From assembly GCA_002359635.1 (NCBI GenBank), contig DENJ01000078.1, positions 1 to 25,472 of the forward strand: DNA of 25,472 nt, read 5' to 3'. Below, in pieces: positions 8,422 through 15,380 of this stretch (positions are counted from its first letter, which is position 1; the number at the start of each line of letters is the position of its first letter). Origin of the DNA: Burkholderiales bacterium UBA2647. Lineage in GTDB: Bacteria; Pseudomonadota; Gammaproteobacteria; Burkholderiales; Burkholderiaceae_E. The position numbers were made by a program, and so were the translations under genes. The notes under the pieces were generated by a model that was given only the letters and a program-made list of their open reading frames with translations, was not told where the DNA came from and did no database searches.

Positions 8422-9573
8422 CTATTGGAGGCAGGCCTTGATGCTTAGATCCAGGATCGCCTCATCGACTTCGCGCATGAAGGCCTGCCCCAAACCTTGC
8501 AAGAGTACAAAGCGCGGACGTCCCGCCCGCGCCTTTTTGTCCACCGACATCCACTTCAAATACTCGGCCGTTGACCAGGCCGGCGCTTTCATGGGGAGTT
8601 GGGCTGCTGCGATGGCCGACAAGAGCAACTCACGCTCGCCTGCGGTGATGAGGCCCAAGCGTTGAGAGAGCTCCGAGGCCATGACCATGCCGGTCCCGAC
8701 CGCCTCACCATGCAAAAAAACCCCGTAGCCCATCCCTGCCTCGATCGCGTGGCCAAAGGTGTGGCCAAAATTTAACACCGCGCGCCGGTCATCCTCACGT
8801 TCATCCTCTCCAACCACCGCTGCCTTGATTTCGCAGGAACGCGCCACCGCAGCGACCATGGCCTCAGGGTCTGCCCGAAGCAAAGCAGGCATGTTGGCAA
8901 GGACCTCTTCGAGGTAGGCCCGGTCCGCGATGGCGCCGTGCTTGATGACCTCAGCAAGCCCCGCACTAAGCTCGCGTGGCGGCAGGCTTTGCAGCCATCG
9001 GGTATCGGCCAGCACCAATTTGGGCTGATGAAAAGCGCCAATCATGTTCTTGCCGGACGGATGGTTAATCCCAGTTTTGCCACCGACAGAGGAATCGACC
9101 TGGGCAAGCAAGGTGCTAGGTATCTGGATGAAATCGACACCGCGCTGATAACAAGCAGCTGCAAAACCCGTCATGTCGCCGACCACACCGCCGCCAAAAG
9201 CGAGCAATAAGCAGCGGCGATCAAAACGGTGATGCAGCAGGGCATCAAAAATCAACTGTAAATGCTGCCAGTCCTTGTAGTTTTCACCATCAGGCAAATT
9301 AATCTGGATAAAACTTGCAGCATGCGGCGCGAGCACGTCGCGCACTTTGGGCGCATGCAGGCTTGCCAACAGCTCATTGGTCACCAGGGCAATTTGTCGC
9401 CCTTCGAGCAAGGGCATCCAGATCTCGCGATGCGCAAGCAAGTCCTCCCCAATCACGATATCGTAGCTGCGCGCCCCAAGTTCAACCGGAACCCTCCGGA
9501 AGTGGGTTTTTGAGTGACGATCAGCGCTTGGCTGATCGGGGTGCAGATCGGAAGTCATGGCATCGGAAGTCAT
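8422..9573 (-). CDS. aroB: 3-dehydroquinate synthase
   Basis: A 383-residue AroB, which converts DAHP to 3-dehydroquinate in the second shikimate-pathway step, using NAD+ and a divalent metal in the cytoplasm. The NAD-binding GGGVVGDMTGFAA is at 127-139. The substrate-binding segment QVDSSVGGKTGINHPSGKN is at 158-176. The metal ligands are Glu208 (AGLAEVIKHG), a histidine of NFGHTFGHAIE (His271/275) and His288 (FLHGEAVGTGM). Only 22 bp separate it from aroK upstream, the usual aroKB pairing. The start is duplicated: the first ATG (9573) has AGG 6 nt upstream, while a second ATG (9558) arises from a 15-bp tandem repeat and has no such box, so the first is chosen. The N-terminal about 24 residues look non-conserved. 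In related genomes dgt often lies between aroB and gltB; it is absent here. Confidence 0.97.
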   Translation of the reverse strand: MTSDAMTSDLHPDQPSADRHSKTHFRRVPVELGARSYDIVIGEDLLAHREIWMPLLEGRQIALVTNELLASLHAPKVRDVLAPHAASFIQINLPDGENYKDWQHLQLIFDALLHHRFDRRCLLLAFGGGVVGDMTGFAAACYQRGVDFIQIPSTLLAQVDSSVGGKTGINHPSGKNMIGAFHQPKLVLADTRWLQSLPPRELSAGLAEVIKHGAIADRAYLEEVLANMPALLRADPEAMVAAVARSCEIKAAVVGEDEREDDRRAVLNFGHTFGHAIEAGMGYGVFLHGEAVGTGMVMASELSQRLGLITAGERELLLSAIAAAQLPMKAPAWSTAEYLKWMSVDKKARAGRPRFVLLQGLGQAFMREVDEAILDLSIKACLQ

Positions 9574-9576
9574 GGT
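9547..9576. repeat. 15-bp tandem duplication spanning the aroB start codon
   Basis: ATCGGAAGTCATGG occurs at 9547-9560 and again at 9562-9575, a period of 15 bp. On the minus strand each copy contains ATGACTTCCGAT, so the protein begins MTSDA-MTSD, with two in-frame ATG codons five codons apart. Translation frame is preserved. Confidence 0.85.
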
Positions 9577-9595
9577 TTACCTGGAAAGTCGTGGC

Positions 9596-10132
9596 TTAGT
9601 TGATTTCAAGCAAGCGAAGTATGTCTTGCACAACCCGTTCGGGCGCCTGTCGTCCGGTTGGAATACTCCAATGGGCAACCGATTGGTAAAGCGGCTCCCG
9701 AAAACGCAGCAACTCAGCGATACGCGACTTGGGATCGGCCGTCTTGAGCAGCGGACGCGAGCGGTCGTGGCGCAAACGCACCCACAAATCCTGCAGGCTG
9801 GCCTGCAAATAAATCACGCAGCAATGCGCTTTTAAGTGTTCGCGGTTTTCCTGCCTTAACACCGCGCCACCGCCTGTGGCAAGAATCAGATCCGCAGAAC
9901 CGGTGAGGCCGAGCAACAGCTCGGACTCTCTTTGTCTGAATCCTTCTTCGCCTTCGAGCTCAAAAATCGTTTGGATCGGTACACCGCAACGACGCTCCAA
10001 TTCGCTGTCGGCGTCAAGAAAGGGACGGCCGAGCGCCCGGGCAAGGCGCTTACCCACGGTGGATTTGCCGGATCCCATCATGCCGATGAAGGCGATCGGG
10101 TGGCAACTCGGATCGGGAAATGGGCGGGTCAT
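9596..10132 (-). CDS. aroK: Shikimate kinase
   Basis: A 178-residue P-loop kinase that phosphorylates shikimate to shikimate-3-phosphate with ATP in the cytoplasm. The Walker A loop GMMGSGKST begins about 17 residues in, followed by the shikimate-binding DADSELE (the DxD motif), EGEEGFRQRE with the conserved FRxxE, and the GGG(A/V) loop ATGGGAVLR. The lid-region RPLL follows VRLRHDRS. Length is normal. ATG 10132 is used; an in-frame TTG six codons upstream is possible, and neither start has a clear Shine-Dalgarno box. It is the first gene of the minus-strand aroK-aroB-gltB-gltD group and is divergent from mrcA. In many beta- and gammaproteobacteria the pilMNOPQ genes lie between these two; here only 117 bp separate the chosen start codons. 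Confidence 0.95.
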   Translation of the reverse strand: MTRPFPDPSCHPIAFIGMMGSGKSTVGKRLARALGRPFLDADSELERRCGVPIQTIFELEGEEGFRQRESELLLGLTGSADLILATGGGAVLRQENREHLKAHCCVIYLQASLQDLWVRLRHDRSRPLLKTADPKSRIAELLRFREPLYQSVAHWSIPTGRQAPERVVQDILRLLEIN

Positions 10133-10249
10133 GCGTTCAAGGTCTTGCAAGCGGGCATGCCCGATGATGCCGCATTTTCAAATCGCAGTGCAGCGCGGTC
10201 CAAAGCTCAAAACAGGCCATAATTGCCCCATTCTGATGCAAAAGTAAGC

Positions 10250-12775
10250 ATGGCAAACCCAAGACTCCCACCTCCAGACCAGCCCTTCAACGGCACTCGG
10301 ATTGCGCGCAGCCCGAGCCGAGAGCCGCGCCTGAGTCTGCAGGAGGCGGCCCAACAAGCCCGCGCTGCGAGAGCCATCGGTAGCGGCACCGGATCGGGGG
10401 GAAGCGCCGGCGGCAATATCGCGGGTGGCGGTGGCGGTAGCAGTAGCGGTGGAACCGGTGGCGGTGGTGGCGGTGGTGGCGGTGGTGGCGGAACCGGTGG
10501 CGGACAGTCTCGCGGCAGACCACCCCAAGCATCGCATGAAGGACTGCCGTGGTCGCGTTGGTTTGCCTGGGCTTTTGCTATCGCAAGCGTCGCTGCACTG
10601 TCACTGGCAGCCTGCCTCGCGCTCGCCTTTATTCTGGCGATGGATCGACTGCCCACGGTCAATGCACTGCTGGACTACAAACCAAAGATTCCCTTGCGGA
10701 TTTACACCTCCGATGGCGTTTTGATCGGCGAATTTGGCGAGGAGCGGCGAAGCCCCTTACGGGCAAGCGAAACTCCTAAGCTCATGCGCGATGCCATTTT
10801 GGCTGCCGAAGACTCGCGTTTTTTTGAGCATCATGGGGTGGACTTACTTGGCATCGCACGCGCAGCGATCGCCAATTTGATTTCGGGTGGCAAGGAGCAA
10901 GGGGCTAGCACCATCACCATGCAGCTTGCCCGCAACTTTTTTCTCTCAACCGAAAAAAGCTACATCAGAAAAATTTATGAGGTCTTGCTCGCCATGCGCA
11001 TCGAGGAAACCTTAAGCAAGACCCAGATCCTCGAGCTTTACATGAATCAGATCTACCTGGGCCAACGCGCCTATGGCTTTGCCTCTGCCGCGCGGGTTTA
11101 CTTTAACAAGAGCTTGCAACAGTTAAGCCCGATTGAAGCCGCGCTGTTGGCCGGGTTGCCCAAAGCACCTTCGCGCTTTAATCCTGTTGTCAATCCCAAA
11201 CGAGCAACAGCCAGAGCCCACTATGTCTTGGGAAGAATGCGCGCCGAGGGATTTCTCACCGAAGCCCAGTACCGAGCCGCGCTTAATGAACCGATTCGGG
11301 TGGTGCCGGCATCGGCAGAATACCCGACCCGTGCACCTTATGTGGCTGAAATGGCTCGCAAAATGACGGTGGACTTGTTTCGCGACGACGCCTACGCGCT
11401 GGGCTTAAAGGTTTACACCACCATCAATGCCGCCGAACAACAGGCTGCCGAACTTGCGGTTCGGCAAGGTATCCTCGACTATGATCGCAAGTACGGTTAC
11501 CGCGGGCCGGAAAGCTATGTGGAGTTGCCGCTCAACGATGAAGGGATCGAAGAGGCCGTCGACAACGCGCTCGATGATCGCGAGGATGTGGATGACTTGC
11601 TCGCTGCGGTCGTACTGCGGGCAGACCCAAGACAAGTCACCGTAAGCCGCGGTAAACAAGGCAATATCATCATCGGGCCTGATGGCCTCAAGTTTGCTGC
11701 GAATGCACTCGGGGAACGCGCACCGGCAGCACGAAGAATCCGTCGCGGCGCCGTGGTGCGTATCGCAAGCCTGCCGCAAGGCGGCTGGGAGATTGTGCAA
11801 CTTCCCGATGTACAAGCAGCCTATGTATCGGCTAGCCGAGAGGATGGCGCCATACGCGCGCTCGTGGGCGGCTTTGACTTTGGCCGTAACAAATTTAACC
11901 GCGTTACCCAGGCACAGCGTCAACCCGGCTCAGCTTTCAAGCCCTTTATTTACTCAGCCGCCCTCGAAAAAGGATTTCATGGCGCCAGCGTGGTCAACGA
12001 CGCACCGATTTCTATTGACCCGGCACTTACCGGGGGCCAGGTCTGGGATCCAAAAAACTATGATGGTAAATACGATGGGCCTATGCAGCTGAGAGCTGCG
12101 CTGGCTAAATCGAAGAACATGGTTTCCATTCGATTACTGCAATCGATTGGCACACGCTACGCTCAATCGTGGATTCAGCGATTTGGTTTCGAAGCCGAAA
12201 AACACCCGCCTTATCTCACCATGGCGCTTGGCGCTGGCAGCGTCACCCCCTTGCAACTCCTTGCTGGCTACACGGTGTTTTCCAATGGTGGCTACAAGGT
12301 CGATCCCTATCTGATCCGCACCATCACCGACCGTGAGGGCCGCTTGCTTGCGGCCGCAAAACCTATCAGTGCCGGCAGCGCGCGCGCGCGCGCCATCAGC
12401 TCGCGCAATGCTTTTTTGATGGATTCACTGCTTCACGAAGTAGCCGTATCGGGGACCGCCGCGAAGGCAACGGCAACCCTTAAACGTAGCGATCTGGCGG
12501 GGAAAACCGGTACCACCAATGATTCGGTCGACGCTTGGTTTGCTGGCTACGGCGGTGATGTGGTGGCAGTAGCCTGGGTCGGTTATGACACGCCCCGCAA
12601 GCTCGGCGAACGCGAAACCGGCGGCGGCTTGGCGCTGCCCATCTGGATTCAGGCGGTTGAGCGCTCCTTGAGCAAATCGCCCGAACGCAGACCCTCAGCC
12701 CCGGAAGGCGTTAATCTGGTTGGCAACGATTGGCAGTTTTCGGATACGCCTGCCGTGCCTGGCGTGCAGCCTTAG
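10250..12775 (+). CDS. mrcA: Penicillin-binding protein 1A (bifunctional glycosyltransferase/transpeptidase)
   Basis: An 841-residue class A PBP that polymerises lipid II and cross-links peptidoglycan at the periplasmic face. An unusually long cytoplasmic tail (1-103) is followed by one membrane helix (about 104-130). The GT51 domain shows AAEDSRFFEHHG with catalytic Glu187, GASTITMQLARNFFL (218-232) and KTQILELYMNQIYLGQRAYG. An OB-like insert follows. The transpeptidase domain has Ser-x-x-Lys in GSAFKPF (about 561), SKN (about 620) and KTGTTND (about 752). The tail contains an almost pure glycine run at about 59-85, which I do not recall in PBP1A homologues. ATG 10250 is used rather than an upstream TTG; it has only a weak AAG-type ribosome site. 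The gene is divergent from aroK and convergent with cyaY. Confidence 0.96.
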   Translation: MANPRLPPPDQPFNGTRIARSPSREPRLSLQEAAQQARAARAIGSGTGSGGSAGGNIAGGGGGSSSGGTGGGGGGGGGGGGTGGGQSRGRPPQASHEGLPWSRWFAWAFAIASVAALSLAACLALAFILAMDRLPTVNALLDYKPKIPLRIYTSDGVLIGEFGEERRSPLRASETPKLMRDAILAAEDSRFFEHHGVDLLGIARAAIANLISGGKEQGASTITMQLARNFFLSTEKSYIRKIYEVLLAMRIEETLSKTQILELYMNQIYLGQRAYGFASAARVYFNKSLQQLSPIEAALLAGLPKAPSRFNPVVNPKRATARAHYVLGRMRAEGFLTEAQYRAALNEPIRVVPASAEYPTRAPYVAEMARKMTVDLFRDDAYALGLKVYTTINAAEQQAAELAVRQGILDYDRKYGYRGPESYVELPLNDEGIEEAVDNALDDREDVDDLLAAVVLRADPRQVTVSRGKQGNIIIGPDGLKFAANALGERAPAARRIRRGAVVRIASLPQGGWEIVQLPDVQAAYVSASREDGAIRALVGGFDFGRNKFNRVTQAQRQPGSAFKPFIYSAALEKGFHGASVVNDAPISIDPALTGGQVWDPKNYDGKYDGPMQLRAALAKSKNMVSIRLLQSIGTRYAQSWIQRFGFEAEKHPPYLTMALGAGSVTPLQLLAGYTVFSNGGYKVDPYLIRTITDREGRLLAAAKPISAGSARARAISSRNAFLMDSLLHEVAVSGTAAKATATLKRSDLAGKTGTTNDSVDAWFAGYGGDVVAVAWVGYDTPRKLGERETGGGLALPIWIQAVERSLSKSPERRPSAPEGVNLVGNDWQFSDTPAVPGVQP
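10451..10503. repeat. GGTGGCGGT microsatellite encoding polyglycine in mrcA
   Basis: A 9-bp unit (GGTGGCGGT) repeats about three to four times. It is bracketed by two identical 14-bp copies of GGAACCGGTGGCGG at 10451-10464 and 10490-10503. All periods are multiples of three, so slippage would change glycine number without shifting the frame. A looser GGT/GGC-rich stretch extends left to about 10424. Confidence 0.85.
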
Positions 12776-12820
12776 CAAGGTCGCGCCCTGAAAGGCGGCC
12801 AAGCCAAATGCAACCAGGCC

Positions 12821-12860
12821 AAAGCCGCCGACCGCCGAGCAAAGCCGCCGACCGCCAAGT
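12821..12860. repeat. Two-copy 20-bp tandem repeat between mrcA and cyaY
   Basis: AAAGCCGCCGACCGCC occurs at 12821-12836 and 12841-12856 with a 20-bp period; the remaining 4 bp of each unit differ. It lies in the 117-bp gap between the convergent mrcA and cyaY genes. No T-run-linked terminator hairpin is evident there. Confidence 0.7.
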
Positions 12861-12892
12861 CAACCAAGCGCATTGGCGCCCTTGCCTGCCTG

Positions 12893-13228
12893 TCACAGCG
12901 CCAAAGGCTTATGATCGACCCCGGCGTGATGCCCCAGTTCCTCAACAAGCCTTTGACCAAGCGACACGCCATCGCGCGTGTCGATCCACCCCGCTTGAGG
13001 GTCACATCGGAAGTGAAAGCCCCCTCGGCGTGATGCAAGCCAAACTTCCCGCAGTGGCGCTTGCAGATTGATGATCATCTTCGAGTCGTCTTCGAAGGTC
13101 AAACGCAGTACCGTCCCCTCCAAATCACTGTCCCAATCGGCACCACTGGCTTCCATGGCATCCTCGAGTTGTTGTTCGATGTTGGCAAGCAAAGCCAAAC
13201 CTTGTCGTTCGAAGTCTGCGTCGCTCAT
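12893..13228 (-). CDS. cyaY: Iron-sulfur assembly protein CyaY (bacterial frataxin)
   Basis: A 111-residue frataxin homologue, close to the usual 105-110. The first helix is acidic (DADFERQ...LEDAMEASGADWDSDLEG), giving the iron-binding acidic ridge. It is followed by the beta-sheet core VLRLTFEDDSKMIINLQAPLREVWLASRRGGFHF with the conserved I(I/V)NxQxPxxxxWLAS, and then WIDTRDG...L. CyaY binds iron and modulates IscS-driven Fe-S cluster assembly in the cytoplasm. ATG 13228 gives the canonical short N-terminus. It is divergent from lptM-lysA, a neighbourhood I recognise from other Burkholderiales. The 124 bp between cyaY and lptM must hold promoters for both directions, but I could not identify a convincing -35/-10 pair for either. 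Confidence 0.93.
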   Translation of the reverse strand: MSDADFERQGLALLANIEQQLEDAMEASGADWDSDLEGTVLRLTFEDDSKMIINLQAPLREVWLASRRGGFHFRCDPQAGWIDTRDGVSLGQRLVEELGHHAGVDHKPLAL

Positions 13229-13352
13229 GCTAACCTCGTCTTTATGTCAATGAGATAAACACACGGATTGTAGGCAGGGCGTCAATAAACAACCCTTCCC
13301 ATGTCATGCCCCGCGTGATGCCTGTTGATTGCTTTATTTAACCCCCCCATTG

Positions 13353-13484
13353 ATGCCTTGCTTTATGCCCCGTCTTATACGATTGCTCACCCTCATGATT
13401 GCAAGCCTGATGCTCAGTGCTTGCATGACGGCTTGCGGCCAACGCGGCCCCTTAAGCCTGCCACCGCAGGGACAAATGAAATAA
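13353..13484 (+). CDS. lptM: Small lipoprotein LptM (LPS translocon maturation chaperone, YifL-type)
   Basis: A 43-codon gene, from ATG 13353 to TAA 13482-13484; a second in-frame ATG at 13365 would give 39 residues. The product has a basic start (MPRLIRLL), a hydrophobic helix, then SAC and, four residues later, TACGQRGPLSLPP. The CGQ(K/R)GPL...P signature after a lipoprotein signal is the hallmark of LptM/YifL, which helps mature the LptD-LptE LPS translocon at the outer membrane. The canonical lipid-bearing cysteine would be that of CGQRGPL, but its upstream lipobox (MTAC) is poor, whereas the preceding LSAC is a better lipobox. The stop overlaps the lysA start (TAATG), the conserved lptM-lysA arrangement. 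No clear Shine-Dalgarno box was seen for either start. Confidence 0.82.
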   Translation: MPCFMPRLIRLLTLMIASLMLSACMTACGQRGPLSLPPQGQMK

Positions 13485-14755
13485 TGCAAGCAGCTTTTGC
13501 CCATTTGCCTTGGCTCTCGCGCTCAGAACGCGGCCTTTGCGTTGAATCGTTCGCGCTCGCCGATATCGCTGCGCAACACGGAACACCTGCATGGGTCTAC
13601 TCAAAAGTAGCCCTAAGCAAGCATTGGCAGGCCTTTGCCGATGCCTTAAGCGGTCGAAAGGCCCTGATCTGCTATGCGATGAAGGCCAACCCGAATCTCT
13701 CAATCCTTCGTTTTTTCGCCGAGGCCGGTGCAGGCTTTGACATCGTCTCAGGCGGCGAGCTGGCCCGGGTTCTTCAAGCGGGTGGTTCAGCCTCGAAGAT
13801 CGTGTTTTCTGGGGTGGGTAAGCGCCGCGACGAAATTCGTGATGCACTCAAGGCAGGCGTGAAGTGTTTTAACGTCGAAAGCGCTGCCGAGTTGCGTCGG
13901 ATCGGAACGATAGCTCGTGAATCGGGCCTTCGCGCGCCGATCTCACTTCGGGTTAACCCAGACGTTGATGCCAAAAGCCATCCCTATATTTCGACCGGGC
14001 TCAAGGAAAACAAATTCGGTATTGCCCACCAAGACGCACTTGCACTTTACCGTGAAGCCGCACAACATCCCGGACTGAAGGTCGTGGGTATCGATTGTCA
14101 TATTGGCTCGCAAATCACCGAAATGCCTCCCTTTATGGCGGCGCTCGAAAAGTTGCTTGAATTGATCGAGCAACTGCACAGCCAAGGTATCGCCTTATCG
14201 CATCTCGACTTGGGCGGCGGACTCGGCATTCGCTACACCGACGAAGATCCGCCCTCGCCGGCAGCCTTCATGCAAAGCATTTTGGATCGGATCGAAGGCC
14301 ATCCTCAAGCCCGTGAGATGGAGTTGGTTTTCGAATTCGGTCGCGCTCTCGTGGGCAATGCCGGCTTGTTGCTCACAAAGCTGGAATACGTCAAGCAAAA
14401 TGGTGATCGACTTTTCGCGGTGGTTGATGCTGCGATGAACGACTTGATCAGGCCCGCGCTTTATGAGGGCTATCACCCTATTGTTGAAGTCCATCCAACA
14501 ACCGGCGAAGCCAAGCTATACGACGTCGTTGGGCCGGTTTGCGAATCGGGCGACTGGCTGGGAAAGGCGCGCTCGCTTAGGCTTGGGGTTGAAGACGATT
14601 TACTGGCCGTTCTTTCGGCAGGCGCTTATGGCATGGCCATGAGTTCAAATTACAACGCCAGACCACGTGCTGTCGAACTCTTGGTTGATGGCTCTAGCCT
14701 TCGTGTGATCCGCGAGCGTGAAACCATTGCCTCACTTTGGCAAAACGAACTCTGA
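13484..14755 (+). CDS. lysA: Diaminopimelate decarboxylase
   Basis: A 423-residue PLP enzyme of fold III that decarboxylates meso-diaminopimelate to L-lysine, the last step of lysine synthesis. The PLP lysine is Lys68 in CYAMKANPN. HIGSQ (206-210), the glycine loop DLGGGLGIRY (242-251) and CESGDWLG (353-360, substrate cysteine) are present, as is AGAYGMAMSSNYN (379-391) with the C-terminal tyrosine. The usual EPGR phosphate/substrate motif reads EFGR (284-287), a Pro-to-Phe change in an otherwise intact enzyme. The ATG at 13484 overlaps the lptM TAA and gives the expected N-terminus; longer in-frame readings would cross lptM. The 3' end overlaps the convergent msrQ gene by 62 bp. Confidence 0.96.
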   Translation: MQAAFAHLPWLSRSERGLCVESFALADIAAQHGTPAWVYSKVALSKHWQAFADALSGRKALICYAMKANPNLSILRFFAEAGAGFDIVSGGELARVLQAGGSASKIVFSGVGKRRDEIRDALKAGVKCFNVESAAELRRIGTIARESGLRAPISLRVNPDVDAKSHPYISTGLKENKFGIAHQDALALYREAAQHPGLKVVGIDCHIGSQITEMPPFMAALEKLLELIEQLHSQGIALSHLDLGGGLGIRYTDEDPPSPAAFMQSILDRIEGHPQAREMELVFEFGRALVGNAGLLLTKLEYVKQNGDRLFAVVDAAMNDLIRPALYEGYHPIVEVHPTTGEAKLYDVVGPVCESGDWLGKARSLRLGVEDDLLAVLSAGAYGMAMSSNYNARPRAVELLVDGSSLRVIRERETIASLWQNEL

Positions 14756-15311
14756 ACAAAAGTAAGGCAATCAACAGGGCAGACCATGGCCCTGCCTCCG
14801 AAAAATCGTTTTTGCCGGCTTTATGCCAGAGGTAGTGCAAAACAACCAGGATGGCTAAGGCGTAAATGCTTCGATGCAAAGGTTTCCAGCGCCGGCCAAG
14901 CCTGCGTTTGGCAAACCGGGGCGAACTTGCCGCCAAGATGCTTAGGATCAACCAAGCGGCCATGCCGAGGGCGATAAAGGGCCGGGTGATTAAATCATCG
15001 GCCATCAGGTCAGGATCGAGCCCCTGATCAAACCAAGCCCAGCACAAAGCATGCAGGCTGCCGTAGAAAAAACAAGAAAGGCCAAGGCTTTGCCTTACTG
15101 CGATCCAGAGGTTTGTTCCGGTTAATCGCGTCAACGGCGTCATGCTTAGTGTTGCAGCAAGCATCACCAAGGTCCAAGTGCCGCTCGAGCGGGTCAAGAA
15201 CTCAACCGGGTTGGCCCCGAGTTGATCCTGGCTGATCAAAAAAACCCATCGTACAAAGGGAAAGCTCACCAAAAGCCAGACAAGGCACTTTAGGGTTTGG
15301 CTTGGGCTCAT
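14694..15311 (-). CDS. msrQ: Heme-binding membrane subunit MsrQ of the MsrPQ system
   Basis: From the ATG at 15311 the product is about 205 residues, near the E. coli length, with six or so hydrophobic segments. Recognisable MsrQ (YedZ, ferric-reductase-like) blocks are LGANPVEFLTRSSGTWTL, MTPLTRLTG, RQSLGL...YGSLHALCW (a heme-ligand histidine region), ITRPFIALGMAAW, GRRWKPLHRSIYALAI and LHYLWH. MsrQ passes quinone-pool electrons through heme to periplasmic MsrP. Alternative upstream starts (ATG 15341, ATG 15353, TTG 15377) add up to 22 residues made entirely of a 21-bp repeat. The 15311 start matches the family N-terminus (MSPSQTLK...), so it is preferred, although no start has a clear ribosome site. 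The C-terminal 20 codons are antisense to the lysA end. Confidence 0.9.
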   Translation of the reverse strand: MSPSQTLKCLVWLLVSFPFVRWVFLISQDQLGANPVEFLTRSSGTWTLVMLAATLSMTPLTRLTGTNLWIAVRQSLGLSCFFYGSLHALCWAWFDQGLDPDLMADDLITRPFIALGMAAWLILSILAASSPRFAKRRLGRRWKPLHRSIYALAILVVLHYLWHKAGKNDFSEAGPWSALLIALLLFRVRFAKVRQWFHARGSHEG

Positions 15312-15370
15312 CAACCGCGTGCTCAGACTTATCAATCCCATGCTCAGACTCATCAAGCGTGAGCGCAGAC
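15299..15370. repeat. Degenerate 21-bp tandem repeat at the msrQ start
   Basis: TGCTCAGACTTATCAA (15320-15335) and TGCTCAGACTCATCAA (15341-15356) are 21 bp apart and differ at one base. Partial copies flank them on both sides (from 15299 and up to about 15370). On the minus strand several units carry a TTGATG-type start, so the repeat multiplies possible msrQ start codons in frame, encoding a (S)LSxRLM-like heptad. Confidence 0.75.
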
Positions 15371-15380
15371 GGCACAACGC

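Noticed and set aside
12376..12392. Alternating GCGCGC tract in mrcA (possible Z-DNA or phase-variable repeat)
   Set aside because: It is short, encodes an ordinary Ala-Arg-Ala stretch and has no sign of frame variation.
13246..13251. Perfect TTGACA on the minus strand just before cyaY
   Set aside because: A matching -10 would fall inside the cyaY coding region, so it cannot serve as the cyaY promoter.
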